Of a stretch of DNA of 64,000 bases, positions 25,302-34,079 are shown one piece after another. The first letter of the stretch is position 1. Each line of letters starts with the position of its first letter. The stretch lies in assembly GCA_039714735.1 (NCBI GenBank), contig JBDLIT010000005.1, forward strand, positions 1 to 64,000, given 5' to 3'. The translations under genes and the position numbers were made by a program. This DNA is from JASJBU01 sp039714735 (GTDB taxonomy: Bacteria; Pseudomonadota; Gammaproteobacteria; Chromatiales; Chromatiaceae). The notes beneath the pieces are model-generated. The model was not told the origin of the DNA. It saw only the letters and a list, made by a program, of their open reading frames with translations, and did no database searches.

Positions 25302-25691
25302 TCAGACGCGGCGTTTTTTGGGGGGACGACAACCATTATGCGGGATAGGCGTAACATCAGATATACTGGTGATTTTGAACCCTGCATTATTTAAAGCCCT
25401 AACGGCGGACTCTCGGCCGGGGCCGGGGCCCTTAACATTCACGTCCAGATTCTTTACACCGAACTCCTTGACCATTTGACCAACACGGTCTGCAGCAACC
25501 TGGGCCGCAAAAGGCGTGCTTTTGCGCGATCCACGGAAGCCAGATCCACCAGCGGTCGCCCAGGCAAGCGCATTGCCCTGGCGGTCACTGATGGTGATGA
25601 TAGTGTTGTTGAAAGAGGCATGAATGTGTGCAACCCCATCGGATACACTCTTCTTGACCTTTTTCTTGGAACGGCTGCTCGGTTTTGCCAT
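25302..25691 (-). CDS. rpsK: 30S ribosomal protein S11
   Basis: This is a 129-aa protein of the platform of the small subunit. Conserved parts are HIHASFNNTIITISDRQGN, GFRGSRKSTPFAAQVAA, VKGPGPGRESAVRAL and the C-terminal PHNGCRPPKKRRV. It lies between rpsM and rpsD as expected. Confidence 0.98.
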   Translation of the reverse strand: MAKPSSRSKKKVKKSVSDGVAHIHASFNNTIITISDRQGNALAWATAGGSGFRGSRKSTPFAAQVAADRVGQMVKEFGVKNLDVNVKGPGPGRESAVRALNNAGFKITSISDVTPIPHNGCRPPKKRRV

Positions 25692-25731
25692 TTTATGTTC
25701 CTATGAATTCTATAACTCTTGGTTTACTTAG

Positions 25732-26088
25732 TTAGCGTTTGATCGGACGGCGAGGTCCTTTTCTGGTCCGCGCATTGGTTCGTGTGCGCTGACCACGTAA
25801 CGGAAGCCCCCGGCGATGGCGGATGCCCCTGTTACTACCCAGATCCATCAAGCGCTTGATGTTCATGGAGATTTCGCGACGAAGGTCACCCTCTATGGTA
25901 AATTTCGCCACAGCTGCACGGATCGAATCAACCTGATCTTCACTCAGTTCCTGTATCTTCACCTGCGGTTCAATACCCGCTTCTTTGCAGATATCAGCCG
26001 CACGTGTCCGCCCAATGCCATAGATTGAGGTCAATGCAATAACTGCATGTTTACGATCTGGTATGTTGACTCCAGCGATTCGAGCCAT
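25732..26088 (-). CDS. rpsM: 30S ribosomal protein S13
   Basis: This 118-aa protein of the small-subunit head starts MARIAGVNIPDRKH and ends with the basic GQRTRTNARTRKGPRRP. It begins the alpha operon about 100 bp after rpmJ. That gap could hold the S4 control site known from enterics, but I could not identify the pseudoknot by eye. GGAG precedes the ATG by about ten bases. Confidence 0.98.
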   Translation of the reverse strand: MARIAGVNIPDRKHAVIALTSIYGIGRTRAADICKEAGIEPQVKIQELSEDQVDSIRAAVAKFTIEGDLRREISMNIKRLMDLGSNRGIRHRRGLPLRGQRTRTNARTRKGPRRPIKR

Positions 26089-26189
26089 TTTTTTACTCTC
26101 CTAAATGCCCACAAATTTTCTTCAGGCGGAAACGGGAAATAGTAACTACATTAAACACTCAAATCAAGTGCGTAGATGCATTCTGACAA

Positions 26190-26303
26190 TTAGCCTTGCC
26201 TTTGCTTGTGCCGGCCTTCCTTGCAGATCACACGCACCACACCCTTCCGGCGTACAATCTTGCAATTCCGGCATATCTTTTTAACTGATGCACGAACTTT
26301 CAT
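26190..26303 (-). CDS. rpmJ: 50S ribosomal protein L36
   Basis: This 37-aa protein is MKVRASVKKICRNCKIVRRK continuing to GRHKQRQG. It is the zinc-binding form (C-x2-C, then C and H further on). It follows secY in the usual place at the end of the spc operon. Confidence 0.97.
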   Translation of the reverse strand: MKVRASVKKICRNCKIVRRKGVVRVICKEGRHKQRQG

Positions 26304-26346
26304 GGGTCAATCTCCAAATACTTTTTTTAAGCTGGTTTAATCTTAT

Positions 26347-27699
26347 TCAGCGTATAAGACCGCTTGAGCCGCCTTTAAGGTTTGCCTTTTTCATCAAGCC
26401 TTCATACTGATGAGACATAAGATGCGCCTGGATCTGGGCCATGAAGTCCATCACAACAACAACAATAATCAGCAGTGATGTACCACCAAAATAAAACGGA
26501 ACGTTCCAGCCGACGATCAGAAATTCAGGGAGCAGACAAACAGCGGTGATATAGAATGCGCCAGCCAGTGTCAGACGCGACATAACACCATCGATATACT
26601 TTGCAGTCTGTTCGCCGGGACGTATGCCTGGTATGAAGGCGCCCGAGCGTTTCAGGTTATCTGCGGTCTCTCTAGAATTAAAAACGAGAGCTGTGTAGAA
26701 GAAACAGAAGAAGATAATCGCGGCTGCGTAGACCATCACATAGATAGGTTCGCCAGGTGACAGCTTAGCAAATATATCCTGTATCCAGCGCGTATCTTCA
26801 GTATTTCCCAACCACTGACCTAACGTAGCGGGAAAAAGAATGATACTGGATGCGAATATTGGTGGGATTACGCCAGCCATGTTCAGTTTGAGTGGCAGAT
26901 GGGTGCTTTGTGCAGCAAGCATGCGCCGGCCCTGTTGGCGTTTCGCGTAATTGACCGTAATCCTGCGCTGACCTCTCTCGACAAACACCACAAAAGCAGT
27001 GACGGCGATCGCCAGGACAAAGAGAAACAGAATGGTCAACGCATTCATCTCACCAGTTCTTGCCAATTCAAGTGTCCCACCGATTGCAGAAGGCAACCCT
27101 GCCACGATGCCGGCAAAGATGATCAAAGAAATACCATTACCGATACCACGTTCAGTAATCTGCTCTCCCAACCACATAAGAAACATGGTGCCTGTCACAA
27201 GGGAAAGCGTTGCTGTAACCACAAAGCCCATTCCTTGATGCACTACAACCGTCTCTCCGCCAACTATCTGGCTCTGCAATGCAATCGAAATACCAACAGC
27301 CTGAAAAGTTGCCAGCACAACAGTACCATACCGGGTGTACTGGGTAATTACCCTGCGGCCTGACTCACCCTCTTTCTTCAGCTGCTCAAGTGTTGGGATA
27401 ACCGCACTCATCAGCTGCATGATAATAGAGGCAGAGATGTATGGCATGATGCCTAGAGCAAACAGACTCGCTCTTTCCAGCGCACCACCGGAAAACATGT
27501 TGAACATATCAAGGATTGAACCCTGGGTCTGCTCAAACAAAGCAGCCAATGCTACTGGATTGACGCCAGGCACAGGGATGAATGTACCAATACGGAACAC
27601 CAGCAACGCACCAGCGACAAACAGCAGCCTCTGCCTCAGTTCCGTCAGGCGGCCCATACCACCCAACGAATTCATCATTCCGGAATCGTTCTTTGCCAT
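26347..27699 (-). CDS. secY: Protein translocase subunit SecY
   Basis: This 450-aa channel subunit of the Sec translocon has ten membrane helices. Recognisable are the N-terminal RLLFVAGALLVFRIGTFIPVPG, the helix-2 signature LFALGIMPYISASIIMQL, GNGISLIIFAGIVAGLP and GAFIPGIRPGEQTAKYI. The ATG overlaps the rplO stop by one base (TAATG). Confidence 0.98.
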   Translation of the reverse strand: MAKNDSGMMNSLGGMGRLTELRQRLLFVAGALLVFRIGTFIPVPGVNPVALAALFEQTQGSILDMFNMFSGGALERASLFALGIMPYISASIIMQLMSAVIPTLEQLKKEGESGRRVITQYTRYGTVVLATFQAVGISIALQSQIVGGETVVVHQGMGFVVTATLSLVTGTMFLMWLGEQITERGIGNGISLIIFAGIVAGLPSAIGGTLELARTGEMNALTILFLFVLAIAVTAFVVFVERGQRRITVNYAKRQQGRRMLAAQSTHLPLKLNMAGVIPPIFASSIILFPATLGQWLGNTEDTRWIQDIFAKLSPGEPIYVMVYAAAIIFFCFFYTALVFNSRETADNLKRSGAFIPGIRPGEQTAKYIDGVMSRLTLAGAFYITAVCLLPEFLIVGWNVPFYFGGTSLLIIVVVVMDFMAQIQAHLMSHQYEGLMKKANLKGGSSGLIR

Positions 27700-28133
27700 T
27701 AATCTTCGACCTTGCCACCAGCCGCTTCTATAGCCGCTCGCGCACCCTTGGTAACCTTGAGCCCTTTTACTGTTACTGCACGATCAAGCTGACCAGACGC
27801 AAATACTTTCGCACGGGTTACCGATCTATTGACAAGATTTGCGCTCATCAGTACAGCGAGATCGACCACATCTTCAGATAATTTGGAAAGCTCACTGAGT
27901 CTGATTTCCGCCGTCGTGCGTCCAACTCTCGAGCTAAAGCCCACCTTTGGCAGCCGACGCTGCAAAGGCATTTGGCCACCCTCAAATCCAACTTTGTGGA
28001 AACCGCCCGAGCGGGACTTTTGACCTTTGTGGCCACGACCGCAGGTTTTACCCAGGCCACTGCCTATTCCTCTACCGACGCGTTTAGCATCACTTTTGCT
28101 GCCGGCTGTCGGTTTAATTGAATTGAGGTTCAT
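27699..28133 (-). CDS. rplO: 50S ribosomal protein L15
   Basis: This 144-aa protein has the glycine-rich N-terminus KRVGRGIGSGLGKTCGRGHKG and the later GFEGGQMPLQRRLPKVGF. It is coupled to secY at its end and begins one base after the rpmD stop. Confidence 0.98.
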   Translation of the reverse strand: MNLNSIKPTAGSKSDAKRVGRGIGSGLGKTCGRGHKGQKSRSGGFHKVGFEGGQMPLQRRLPKVGFSSRVGRTTAEIRLSELSKLSEDVVDLAVLMSANLVNRSVTRAKVFASGQLDRAVTVKGLKVTKGARAAIEAAGGKVED

Positions 28134-28134
28134 C

Positions 28135-28323
28135 TCAAGCCTCCACCACTTTAACCATGTAAGAGACCTTGTTTACCATTCCGCGTGTACAAGGTGTGTC
28201 CTCAACTTCTACGACCTGGTGCATCCGGCGCAATCCCAGACCTCTCACGCAGGCCTTATGACTTGCAAGACGGCCGTTCATGCTCCGCACCAGGATAACC
28301 TGCATCATATTCTTGTCTGACAT
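28135..28323 (-). CDS. rpmD: 50S ribosomal protein L30
   Basis: This 62-aa protein contains VILVRSMNGRLASHKACVRG, LGLRRMHQVVEVEDTP and RGMVNKVSYMVKVVE, the complete L30 pattern. It starts five bases after rpsE, whose last codons supply the GGGG ribosome site. Confidence 0.97.
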   Translation of the reverse strand: MSDKNMMQVILVRSMNGRLASHKACVRGLGLRRMHQVVEVEDTPCTRGMVNKVSYMVKVVEA

Positions 28324-28328
28324 CTTAT

Positions 28329-28835
28329 TTACCCCAGAATCTCTTCAGCAGTCTTGCCGCGTTTGGCGGCCACTGCCTCAGCATCCGTCATGTATTTTAA
28401 GCCATTGATAGTGGCGCGGACCACGTTGATCGGGTTGTTGGTGCCGATGCACTTGGCTAGCACGTTCTGCACTCCAACCACTTCAAACACGGCGCGCATC
28501 GCACCACCTGCAATAATGCCGGTGCCTTCAGAAGCAGGCTGCATGTGAACCTTTGCGGCGCCATGTCTGCCTTTCAGCGCATACTGAAGCGTTGAGCCGT
28601 TCAGTTTGACATCAACCATATTCTTTCGCGCACACTCCATGGCTTTCTGAATTGCGACCGGTACTTCTTTGGCTTTGCCGGTACCGAACCCAACACGTCC
28701 ACTACCATCACCCACAACCGTGAGCGCAGAAAAACCGAACTGCCGACCACCTTTGACTACCTTAGCTACACGGTTGACATTGATGAGCTTTTCCAGCAGA
28801 TCGTCACCTTCGGGCTTCGCGTTAAAATTTGCCAT
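28329..28835 (-). CDS. rpsE: 30S ribosomal protein S5
   Basis: This 168-aa protein has the double-stranded RNA-binding N-terminal part (LINVNRVAKVVKGGRQFGFSA) and the later GTGIIAGGAMRAVFEVVGV. The residues around VKGGR, where spectinomycin-resistance changes occur, look normal. Confidence 0.98.
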   Translation of the reverse strand: MANFNAKPEGDDLLEKLINVNRVAKVVKGGRQFGFSALTVVGDGSGRVGFGTGKAKEVPVAIQKAMECARKNMVDVKLNGSTLQYALKGRHGAAKVHMQPASEGTGIIAGGAMRAVFEVVGVQNVLAKCIGTNNPINVVRATINGLKYMTDAEAVAAKRGKTAEEILG

Positions 28836-28847
28836 TATCCTGAACCT

Positions 28848-29204
28848 TTAAAATTGAAGACCGACTTCACGAGCCGCCTCAGCTAAAGCCTTAACTCGCC
28901 CATGATAGCGAAACCCGGAGCGGTCGAAAGCGACACGCTCTATTCCAGCCTCTTTTGCCCTCTGGCCAATATGCTTACCCACGATCGATGCAGCAGCCGA
29001 GTTCCCGGTTGATCCGGTTATCTCACCTTTTACCGCCTTATCCAATGTTGAGGCGCTTGTCAGCACCTGCTCACCATTGGGAGCAATAATCTGCGCATAG
29101 ATATGTTGCGATGTTCTATGGACGGTCAGACGATGAGCACCCAATTCGCGAATCTTGGCGCGAGCACGTCTGCCGCGGCGTATACGAGCTTGTTTTTTGT
29201 CCAT
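28848..29204 (-). CDS. rplR: 50S ribosomal protein L18
   Basis: This 118-aa 5S rRNA-binding protein begins MDKKQARIRRGRRARAK and has RLTVHRTSQHIYAQIIAP and VAFDRSGFRYHGRVKALA. It occupies its normal place between rplF and rpsE. Confidence 0.98.
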   Translation of the reverse strand: MDKKQARIRRGRRARAKIRELGAHRLTVHRTSQHIYAQIIAPNGEQVLTSASTLDKAVKGEITGSTGNSAAASIVGKHIGQRAKEAGIERVAFDRSGFRYHGRVKALAEAAREVGLQF

Positions 29205-29216
29205 CGTTTAACCCTG

Positions 29217-29750
29217 CTATTTCTTCTTAGCTTCTTTACGTGCAACATACTCATCAGAGTAACGCACACCTTTGCCTTTGTATGGCTCTGGCGGCCTGAA
29301 TGCACGAATCTCTGCAGCCACCTGACCCACCTGTTGCTTATCACACCCGGAAACTATGATTTCCGTAGCAGAAGGCGTTGAAACCTCAATTCCATCTGGT
29401 ATCGGAAATTCCACTGGATGTGAAAATCCAAGATTGAGATTGAGAATCTTGCCTTTTGCCTGAGCGCGGTATCCAACACCCACCAATTGCAGTTTCTTTT
29501 CGAAACCTTGACTGACGCCGGTTACCATATTATTAATCAGCGCTCGGAAGGTGCCAGCCATCGCCCAGGACTGTTTATCTTCGGTTACCGGAGAGACAGT
29601 CAGTAAACCGTCATCTTGAGCAACACCAACCAAGTCATGCGCATTTAGCTCCAAGGAGCCTTTCGGCCCTTTGGCTGAAACCGCATGACCATCGATCTTC
29701 ACTTCAATACCCTTAGGTAAAGAAATGGGACTCTTAGCTATTCTTGACAT
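29217..29750 (-). CDS. rplF: 50S ribosomal protein L6
   Basis: This 177-aa protein has two related domains: SRIAKSPISLPKGIEVKIDG, and then VGVGYRAQAKGKILNLNLGF with the C-terminal signature PEPYKGKGVRYSDE. Length and order in the spc operon are normal. Confidence 0.98.
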   Translation of the reverse strand: MSRIAKSPISLPKGIEVKIDGHAVSAKGPKGSLELNAHDLVGVAQDDGLLTVSPVTEDKQSWAMAGTFRALINNMVTGVSQGFEKKLQLVGVGYRAQAKGKILNLNLGFSHPVEFPIPDGIEVSTPSATEIIVSGCDKQQVGQVAAEIRAFRPPEPYKGKGVRYSDEYVARKEAKKK

Positions 29751-29763
29751 TGATCTACCACCC

Positions 29764-30159
29764 TTATGCGACGAAGGCTATGACTTCGCCGCCCTGTCCG
29801 GCTGCTCTAGCCGCACGATCGGTCATAACACCTTTTGAAGTGGAGATGATTGCCACACCCAGCCCACCGCGTACTTTTGGAAGGTCGTTGCAACCTTTGT
29901 ATACACGCAGTCCAGGGCGACTGACCCGCTTGATCACCTCTATCAATGGATCCCCTTGAAAATACCTTAGCTCGACCATAAGGATCGGCATTGCACCTTC
30001 GTTTTTAACGGAAACCTCGTTGACGTAACCTTCGTCTTTCAGAAGATTAGCGATAGCTAGCTTTTGCTTGGAAGAGGGCAGCTCGATGCGGGTCTTATTA
30101 GCTGATTGGCCATTGCGGATGCGCGTTAGCATATCCGCAATCGGATCTGACATACTCAT
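29764..30159 (-). CDS. rpsH: 30S ribosomal protein S8
   Basis: This 131-aa protein starts MSMSDPIADMLTRIRNGQ and has the signature GVMTDRAARAAGQGGEVIAF. I chose the ATG at 30159, preceded by TAGGAG at seven bases; the longer frame upstream lacks family likeness. S8 represses the spc operon in enterics by binding near rplE. Confidence 0.97.
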   Translation of the reverse strand: MSMSDPIADMLTRIRNGQSANKTRIELPSSKQKLAIANLLKDEGYVNEVSVKNEGAMPILMVELRYFQGDPLIEVIKRVSRPGLRVYKGCNDLPKVRGGLGVAIISTSKGVMTDRAARAAGQGGEVIAFVA

Positions 30160-30252
30160 TGATGAGCTCCTAGGGTCAAGCCGTCTTTTTGACGCGATAC
30201 CCAACGATAATATTACCAGGCACTTAAATTGCCTGGCGAAAAACGCGTTATT

Positions 30253-30558
30253 CTACCAACTTGCCTTTACAAGTCCAGGAATATCTCCGCGCATTGCTGC
30301 TTCACGAAGTTTGTTTCGGCAAAGTCCAAACTTCCTATAGTAACCATGAGGTCGGCCAGTCACACGGCAGCGATTGTGCTGTCTTGTGGTGCTCGCATCA
30401 CGCGGAAGTTTCTGTAATTTCAGAGTTGCCTCTTCGATCTCTTCAAAGCTACTCTTCGGATCTTTGATCACAGCCTTAAGCGAATCACGCTTGGCTGAAT
30501 ATCTGGCGACTCTCTGCGCACGTTTTTTTTCCCGTGCAATCATGCTTTTTTTTGCCAT
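30253..30558 (-). CDS. rpsN: 30S ribosomal protein S14
   Basis: This 101-aa long-form (zinc-free) S14 has MAKKSMIAREKKRAQ, RDSLKAVI, and the conserved NRCRVTGRPHGYYRKFGLCR. It lies between rplE and rpsH. Confidence 0.98.
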   Translation of the reverse strand: MAKKSMIAREKKRAQRVARYSAKRDSLKAVIKDPKSSFEEIEEATLKLQKLPRDASTTRQHNRCRVTGRPHGYYRKFGLCRNKLREAAMRGDIPGLVKASW

Positions 30559-30567
30559 ATCTGAAAC

Positions 30568-31107
30568 TCAATTCTTAAAGGGAAATTTGAAGGCTTCTAA
30601 CAGCGCTCGCCCTTCTTCGTCTGTTTTAGCAGTCGTCGTGATAGTGATATCCATACCGCGCAGGGCATCGATTTTGTCATAGTCGATTTCTGGGAACATG
30701 ATCTGTTCACTGACACCCATACTGTAGTTTCCACGACCATCGAATGATTTTCCATTCAGGCCACGAAAGTCTCGAATACGTGGTATCGCGATGTTAATCA
30801 GGCGATCAAGGAACTCATACATTCTTTCCCGACGCAGAGTCACCTTACATCCGATAGGCCAGTCTTCGCGGATCTTGAAACCCGCGTTAGACTTCCTTGC
30901 ACGGGTGATGACTGCTTTTTGTCCAGCAATCTTCTCCATATCACCCACTGCAAACTCGAGAACCTTCTTATCCCCAATAGCCTCACCAACACCCATATTA
31001 AGAGTGACTTTGGTGATCTTGGGAACCTGCATAATACTGCTGAACTGAAACTTATCCATCAATTCCTGGACAATAGTATCTTTATAGTTTTGCTGTAATC
31101 TTGACAT
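30568..31107 (-). CDS. rplE: 50S ribosomal protein L5
   Basis: This 179-aa 5S rRNA-binding protein has VPKITKVTLNMGVGEAI, GQKAVITRARKSNAGFKIR, PIGCKVTLRRERMYEFLDRL and GRGNYSMGVSEQIMFPEI. It is in its normal place between rplX and rpsN, ending 10 bp before the rpsN start. Confidence 0.98.
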   Translation of the reverse strand: MSRLQQNYKDTIVQELMDKFQFSSIMQVPKITKVTLNMGVGEAIGDKKVLEFAVGDMEKIAGQKAVITRARKSNAGFKIREDWPIGCKVTLRRERMYEFLDRLINIAIPRIRDFRGLNGKSFDGRGNYSMGVSEQIMFPEIDYDKIDALRGMDITITTTAKTDEEGRALLEAFKFPFKN

Positions 31108-31120
31108 TGCTGATCACACC

Positions 31121-31441
31121 TTAGATATCCACGACTTCGCCGTTGGATTTAAAAACTCGAACTTTCTTACCATCTTCCAGGATTTTGAAGCCTGCCCGAT
31201 CCGCTTTTCCCGTTGCAGGGTTGAACAGGGCAATATTTGAAATATGCATAGGCATCTCTTTGTCGAGAATACCACCTGGCTCACCCTTATTTGGGTTTGG
31301 CTTGGTATGCTTCTTGGCCATATTGATGTTTTCAACGACCACCCGGTCATCGCCAACCATCTTGATCACTGTTCCGCGCTTATCCTTGTCTTTTCCGGCA
31401 AGGACCACGATCTCATCACCTTTTTTAATTTTGCATGCCAT
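31121..31441 (-). CDS. rplX: 50S ribosomal protein L24
   Basis: This 106-aa protein has the KOW motif (KKGDEIVVLAGKDKDKRGTV) and NPNKGEPGGILDKEMPMHIS. It is an assembly-initiating protein of the large subunit and lies between rplN and rplE. Confidence 0.98.
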   Translation of the reverse strand: MACKIKKGDEIVVLAGKDKDKRGTVIKMVGDDRVVVENINMAKKHTKPNPNKGEPGGILDKEMPMHISNIALFNPATGKADRAGFKILEDGKKVRVFKSNGEVVDI

Positions 31442-31450
31442 AACGATACC

Positions 31451-31819
31451 TCACAAAACCTCTGGCGCGAGTGAGATGATCTTCATGAATCGCTCACTTC
31501 TCAATTCACGGGTAACTGGACCAAAAATACGGGTTCCAATCGGTTGATGCTGGTTGTTCAAAAGAACAGCGGCATTCGTATCAAACCGGATAATTGAACC
31601 ATCAGGTCGTCTTACACCCTTTTTGGTGCGTACTACAACAGCGTTGTACACATCGCCTTTTTTAACCTTACCCCGTGGTATCGCATCTTTGACACTGACT
31701 TTGATAATGTCTCCGATAGCTGCATAGCGGCGGTGGGATCCACCCAGTACTTTTATGCACTGTACACGCCGCGCACCGCTGTTATCGGCCACATTCAGGT
31801 TTGTCTGCATCTGAATCAT
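31451..31819 (-). CDS. rplN: 50S ribosomal protein L14
   Basis: This 122-aa protein shows MIQMQTNLNVADNSGARRVQ, KKGDVYNAVVVRTKKGVRRP and GTRIFGPVTRELR. It begins the spc group, about 50 bp after rpsQ. Confidence 0.98.
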   Translation of the reverse strand: MIQMQTNLNVADNSGARRVQCIKVLGGSHRRYAAIGDIIKVSVKDAIPRGKVKKGDVYNAVVVRTKKGVRRPDGSIIRFDTNAAVLLNNQHQPIGTRIFGPVTRELRSERFMKIISLAPEVL

Positions 31820-31870
31820 GGTTATGCCCTAAATATATATTTAATATCTGATGCCCAGGATCGTTAAAAC

Positions 31871-32131
31871 TCAGTTCGCACGTTCCAAGATTTTTACCAA
31901 GCGCCATGTCTTGGTCTTAGACAATGGACGACACTGTACTACCATCACAGTATCACCCTTGTTGCATTCATTTGCTTCGTCGTGTGCATACACTTTTGTC
32001 GAACGACGCATGAACTTACCATAGACAGGATGTTTAACCCGACGTTCTGCGACAACAGTTATGGATTTATCCATTGAGTCGCTGACAACCACGCCAGTTA
32101 ATGTACGGTTGTTGGCTTCCTGTTCACTCAT
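31871..32131 (-). CDS. rpsQ: 30S ribosomal protein S17
   Basis: This 86-aa protein contains LTGVVVSDSMDKSITVVAER, YGKFMRRSTKVYAHDE and CRPLSKTKTWRLV. It closes the S10 operon, with an ATGA overlap with rpmC. Confidence 0.98.
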   Translation of the reverse strand: MSEQEANNRTLTGVVVSDSMDKSITVVAERRVKHPVYGKFMRRSTKVYAHDEANECNKGDTVMVVQCRPLSKTKTWRLVKILERAN

Positions 32132-32328
32132 GATGCATCACTCGACTTCTGTTCGTTCAACACTGTCTTAATCCGTGCTATCTCTTTACGCACTTCTTTC
32201 ACACGGGACGGCCGACTCAGCTGTCCGGTGCCTTTTTGCATGCGAAGATTGAATTGTTCCTTGAGCAACTCTTCCAGACTGCCATTCAGCTCCTGCTGAG
32301 TCTTTCCACGTAATTCACTCGCTTTCAT
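32128..32328 (-). CDS. rpmC: 50S ribosomal protein L29
   Basis: This 66-aa protein is MKASELRGKTQQELNGSLEE, with EQFNLRMQKGTGQL and VRKEIARIKTVL. The ATG at 32328 shares one base with the rplP stop (TGATG); a GTG one codon earlier is possible. L29 lies near the peptide exit tunnel. Confidence 0.97.
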   Translation of the reverse strand: MKASELRGKTQQELNGSLEELLKEQFNLRMQKGTGQLSRPSRVKEVRKEIARIKTVLNEQKSSDAS

Positions 32329-32741
32329 CACATCACCGTCCGCTTCACGAAAGAGGTGGAGATAGGAAGCTTGGCAGCGGCCAATGCAAAGGCCTCACGC
32401 GCCAACTCTTCTGAAATCCCTTCAATCTCATAAAGCATTCTTCCAGGTTGAATCTGGGCAACCCAGTACTCAACATTACCCTTACCTTTACCTTGACGTA
32501 CTTCAAGAGGTTTCTTGGTAATCGGTTTGTCGGGAAAGATCCTTATCCATAACTTACCGCCACGTTTTACGTGCCGGGTGATGGTGCGGCGCGCCGCCTC
32601 GATTTGCCGGGCAGTAATGCGGCCACGACCAGTCGATTTTAGACCGAATTCGCCAAACGAGACATTACAGCCACTCGTGGCAAGCCCACGGTTACGACCT
32701 TTGTGTTGTTTGCGAAATTTAGTTCGTTTTGGTTGTAACAT
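32328..32741 (-). CDS. rplP: 50S ribosomal protein L16
   Basis: This 137-aa protein starts MLQPKRTKFRKQHKGRNRG and contains ARRTITRHVKRGGKLWIRIF, RMGKGKG-type RQGKGKGNVEYWVAQ and PGRMLYEIEGI. It begins four bases after rpsC. Confidence 0.98.
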   Translation of the reverse strand: MLQPKRTKFRKQHKGRNRGLATSGCNVSFGEFGLKSTGRGRITARQIEAARRTITRHVKRGGKLWIRIFPDKPITKKPLEVRQGKGKGNVEYWVAQIQPGRMLYEIEGISEELAREAFALAAAKLPISTSFVKRTVM

Positions 32742-32744
32742 TGC

Positions 32745-33428
32745 TTATGACCTTTTACCGGAGCCCTTCGGTTTGGATTCGGTAGATACTTCCCCACCTT
32801 CACCAAATATCTCACCTTTAAAGATCCAGACCTTCACGCCTATGATTCCATAGGTTGTAGCTGCTTCTGCAAAACCATAGTCAATATCTGCACGAAGCGT
32901 GTGGAGCGGTACCCGACCTTCACGATACCATTCAGAACGTGCTATTTCAGCACCATTCAAACGGCCACCGATATTAACCTTGATTCCTTCAGCCCCGAGA
33001 CGCATGGCATTCTGAACTGAACGCTTCATGGCGCGACGGAACATCACACGACGCTCAAGTTGCTGGGCAACACCCTCAGCTACTAGCTGTGCATCGAGTT
33101 CTGGTTTACGTATCTCCTCGATACTCATATGCACGGGGACACCCATCATGCTCGAGACTTCAGCTCTCAGTTTATCGATATCCTCGCCTTTTTTACCAAT
33201 AACCAGACCAGGCCGTGCAGTATGCACGGTAATATGCGCATTATTCGCAGGGCGATCTATCTGAATCCGACTGACAGATGCCTGAGAGAGGCGTTTTTTC
33301 AGGTACTCACGAACTTGAAGATCACTGTTGAGAAGATCTGCAAAGTGCTTGGAATCTGCATACCACTTGGATGTCCAGTCTTTGACGATGCCAAGTCGTA
33401 TTCCTGTTGGATGTACTTTCTGCCCCAT
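32745..33428 (-). CDS. rpsC: 30S ribosomal protein S3
   Basis: This 227-aa protein has MGQKVHPTGIRLGIVKDW, the KH motif PGLVIGKKGEDIDKLR, and RRAMKRSVQNAMRLGAEGI. It lines the mRNA entry tunnel together with S4 and S5. It follows rplV by 18 bp. Confidence 0.98.
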   Translation of the reverse strand: MGQKVHPTGIRLGIVKDWTSKWYADSKHFADLLNSDLQVREYLKKRLSQASVSRIQIDRPANNAHITVHTARPGLVIGKKGEDIDKLRAEVSSMMGVPVHMSIEEIRKPELDAQLVAEGVAQQLERRVMFRRAMKRSVQNAMRLGAEGIKVNIGGRLNGAEIARSEWYREGRVPLHTLRADIDYGFAEAATTYGIIGVKVWIFKGEIFGEGGEVSTESKPKGSGKRS

Positions 33429-33446
33429 ATCAGTCTCTCTTGCCTG

Positions 33447-33779
33447 TTACTTGTCCGCTACCGTCACATTGATATGACTGGTGCGCTTGAGAATTCTTGA
33501 TGCCCGCCCTTTAGCACGTGCACGAATACGTTTCATCGTCGGTCCTTCATCAACGCTTACTGCGGAAACCTTCAGTTCGTCAATATCTGCACCTTCGTTA
33601 TGCTCAGCATTGGCAATCGCAGATTCAAGAACTTTCTTGACCAGGACTGCACCCTTTTTCTTGCTGAAAGCAAGGATATCCAGAGCCTGCTCCACCGGCA
33701 GGCCACGAATCTGGTCCGCCACCAAGCGGCCCTTCTGCGCTGCGATGCGCGCGTGTCTCAATTTTGCTGTCGTTTGCAT
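33447..33779 (-). CDS. rplV: 50S ribosomal protein L22
   Basis: This 110-aa protein begins MQTTAKLRHARIAAQKGRLV and has the exit-tunnel hairpin region near TMKRIRARAKGRASRILKRT. I take the second of two adjacent ATGs (33779), six bases after GGGG and giving the usual 110 residues. The frame is open further upstream but only overlaps rpsS. Confidence 0.96.
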   Translation of the reverse strand: MQTTAKLRHARIAAQKGRLVADQIRGLPVEQALDILAFSKKKGAVLVKKVLESAIANAEHNEGADIDELKVSAVSVDEGPTMKRIRARAKGRASRILKRTSHINVTVADK

Positions 33780-33792
33780 CATCGACCCCAAA

Positions 33793-34062
33793 TTAGGATT
33801 TCTTATCTGCCGAATGCCCACGGTATGTCCGAGTCTGTGCGAACTCACCGAGTTTGTGTCCGACCATGTTCTCGGAGATGAGCACGGGAACATGCTGCCT
33901 ACCATTGTGTACAGCAATTGTTAAACCAATCATCTCAGGCAGGACCAAAGACCTGCGCGACCATGTCTTGATCGGACGCTTATTGTTCTGTGCTACTGCC
34001 TCTTCCACCTTCTTTGCCAGATGATGGTCTACGAAAGGGCCTTTCCTAATTGAACGTGGCAC
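33793..34062 (-). CDS. rpsS: 30S ribosomal protein S19
   Basis: This 89-aa protein is MPRSIRKGPFVDHHLAKKVE, IKTWSRRSLVLPEMIGLTIAV and GHKLGEFAQTRTYRGH. It complexes with S13 in the head of the small subunit. Confidence 0.98.
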   Translation of the reverse strand: MPRSIRKGPFVDHHLAKKVEEAVAQNNKRPIKTWSRRSLVLPEMIGLTIAVHNGRQHVPVLISENMVGHKLGEFAQTRTYRGHSADKKS

Positions 34063-34079
34063 GGCGTTAACCCCTAAAA

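Noticed and set aside
26089..26189. S4-binding alpha-operon leader before rpsM
   Set aside because: I could not trace the required pseudoknot; a covariance-model search would be decisive.
29126..29344. Short frames antisense or out of frame within the ribosomal protein genes
   Set aside because: All lie inside well-identified genes and lack independent evidence.
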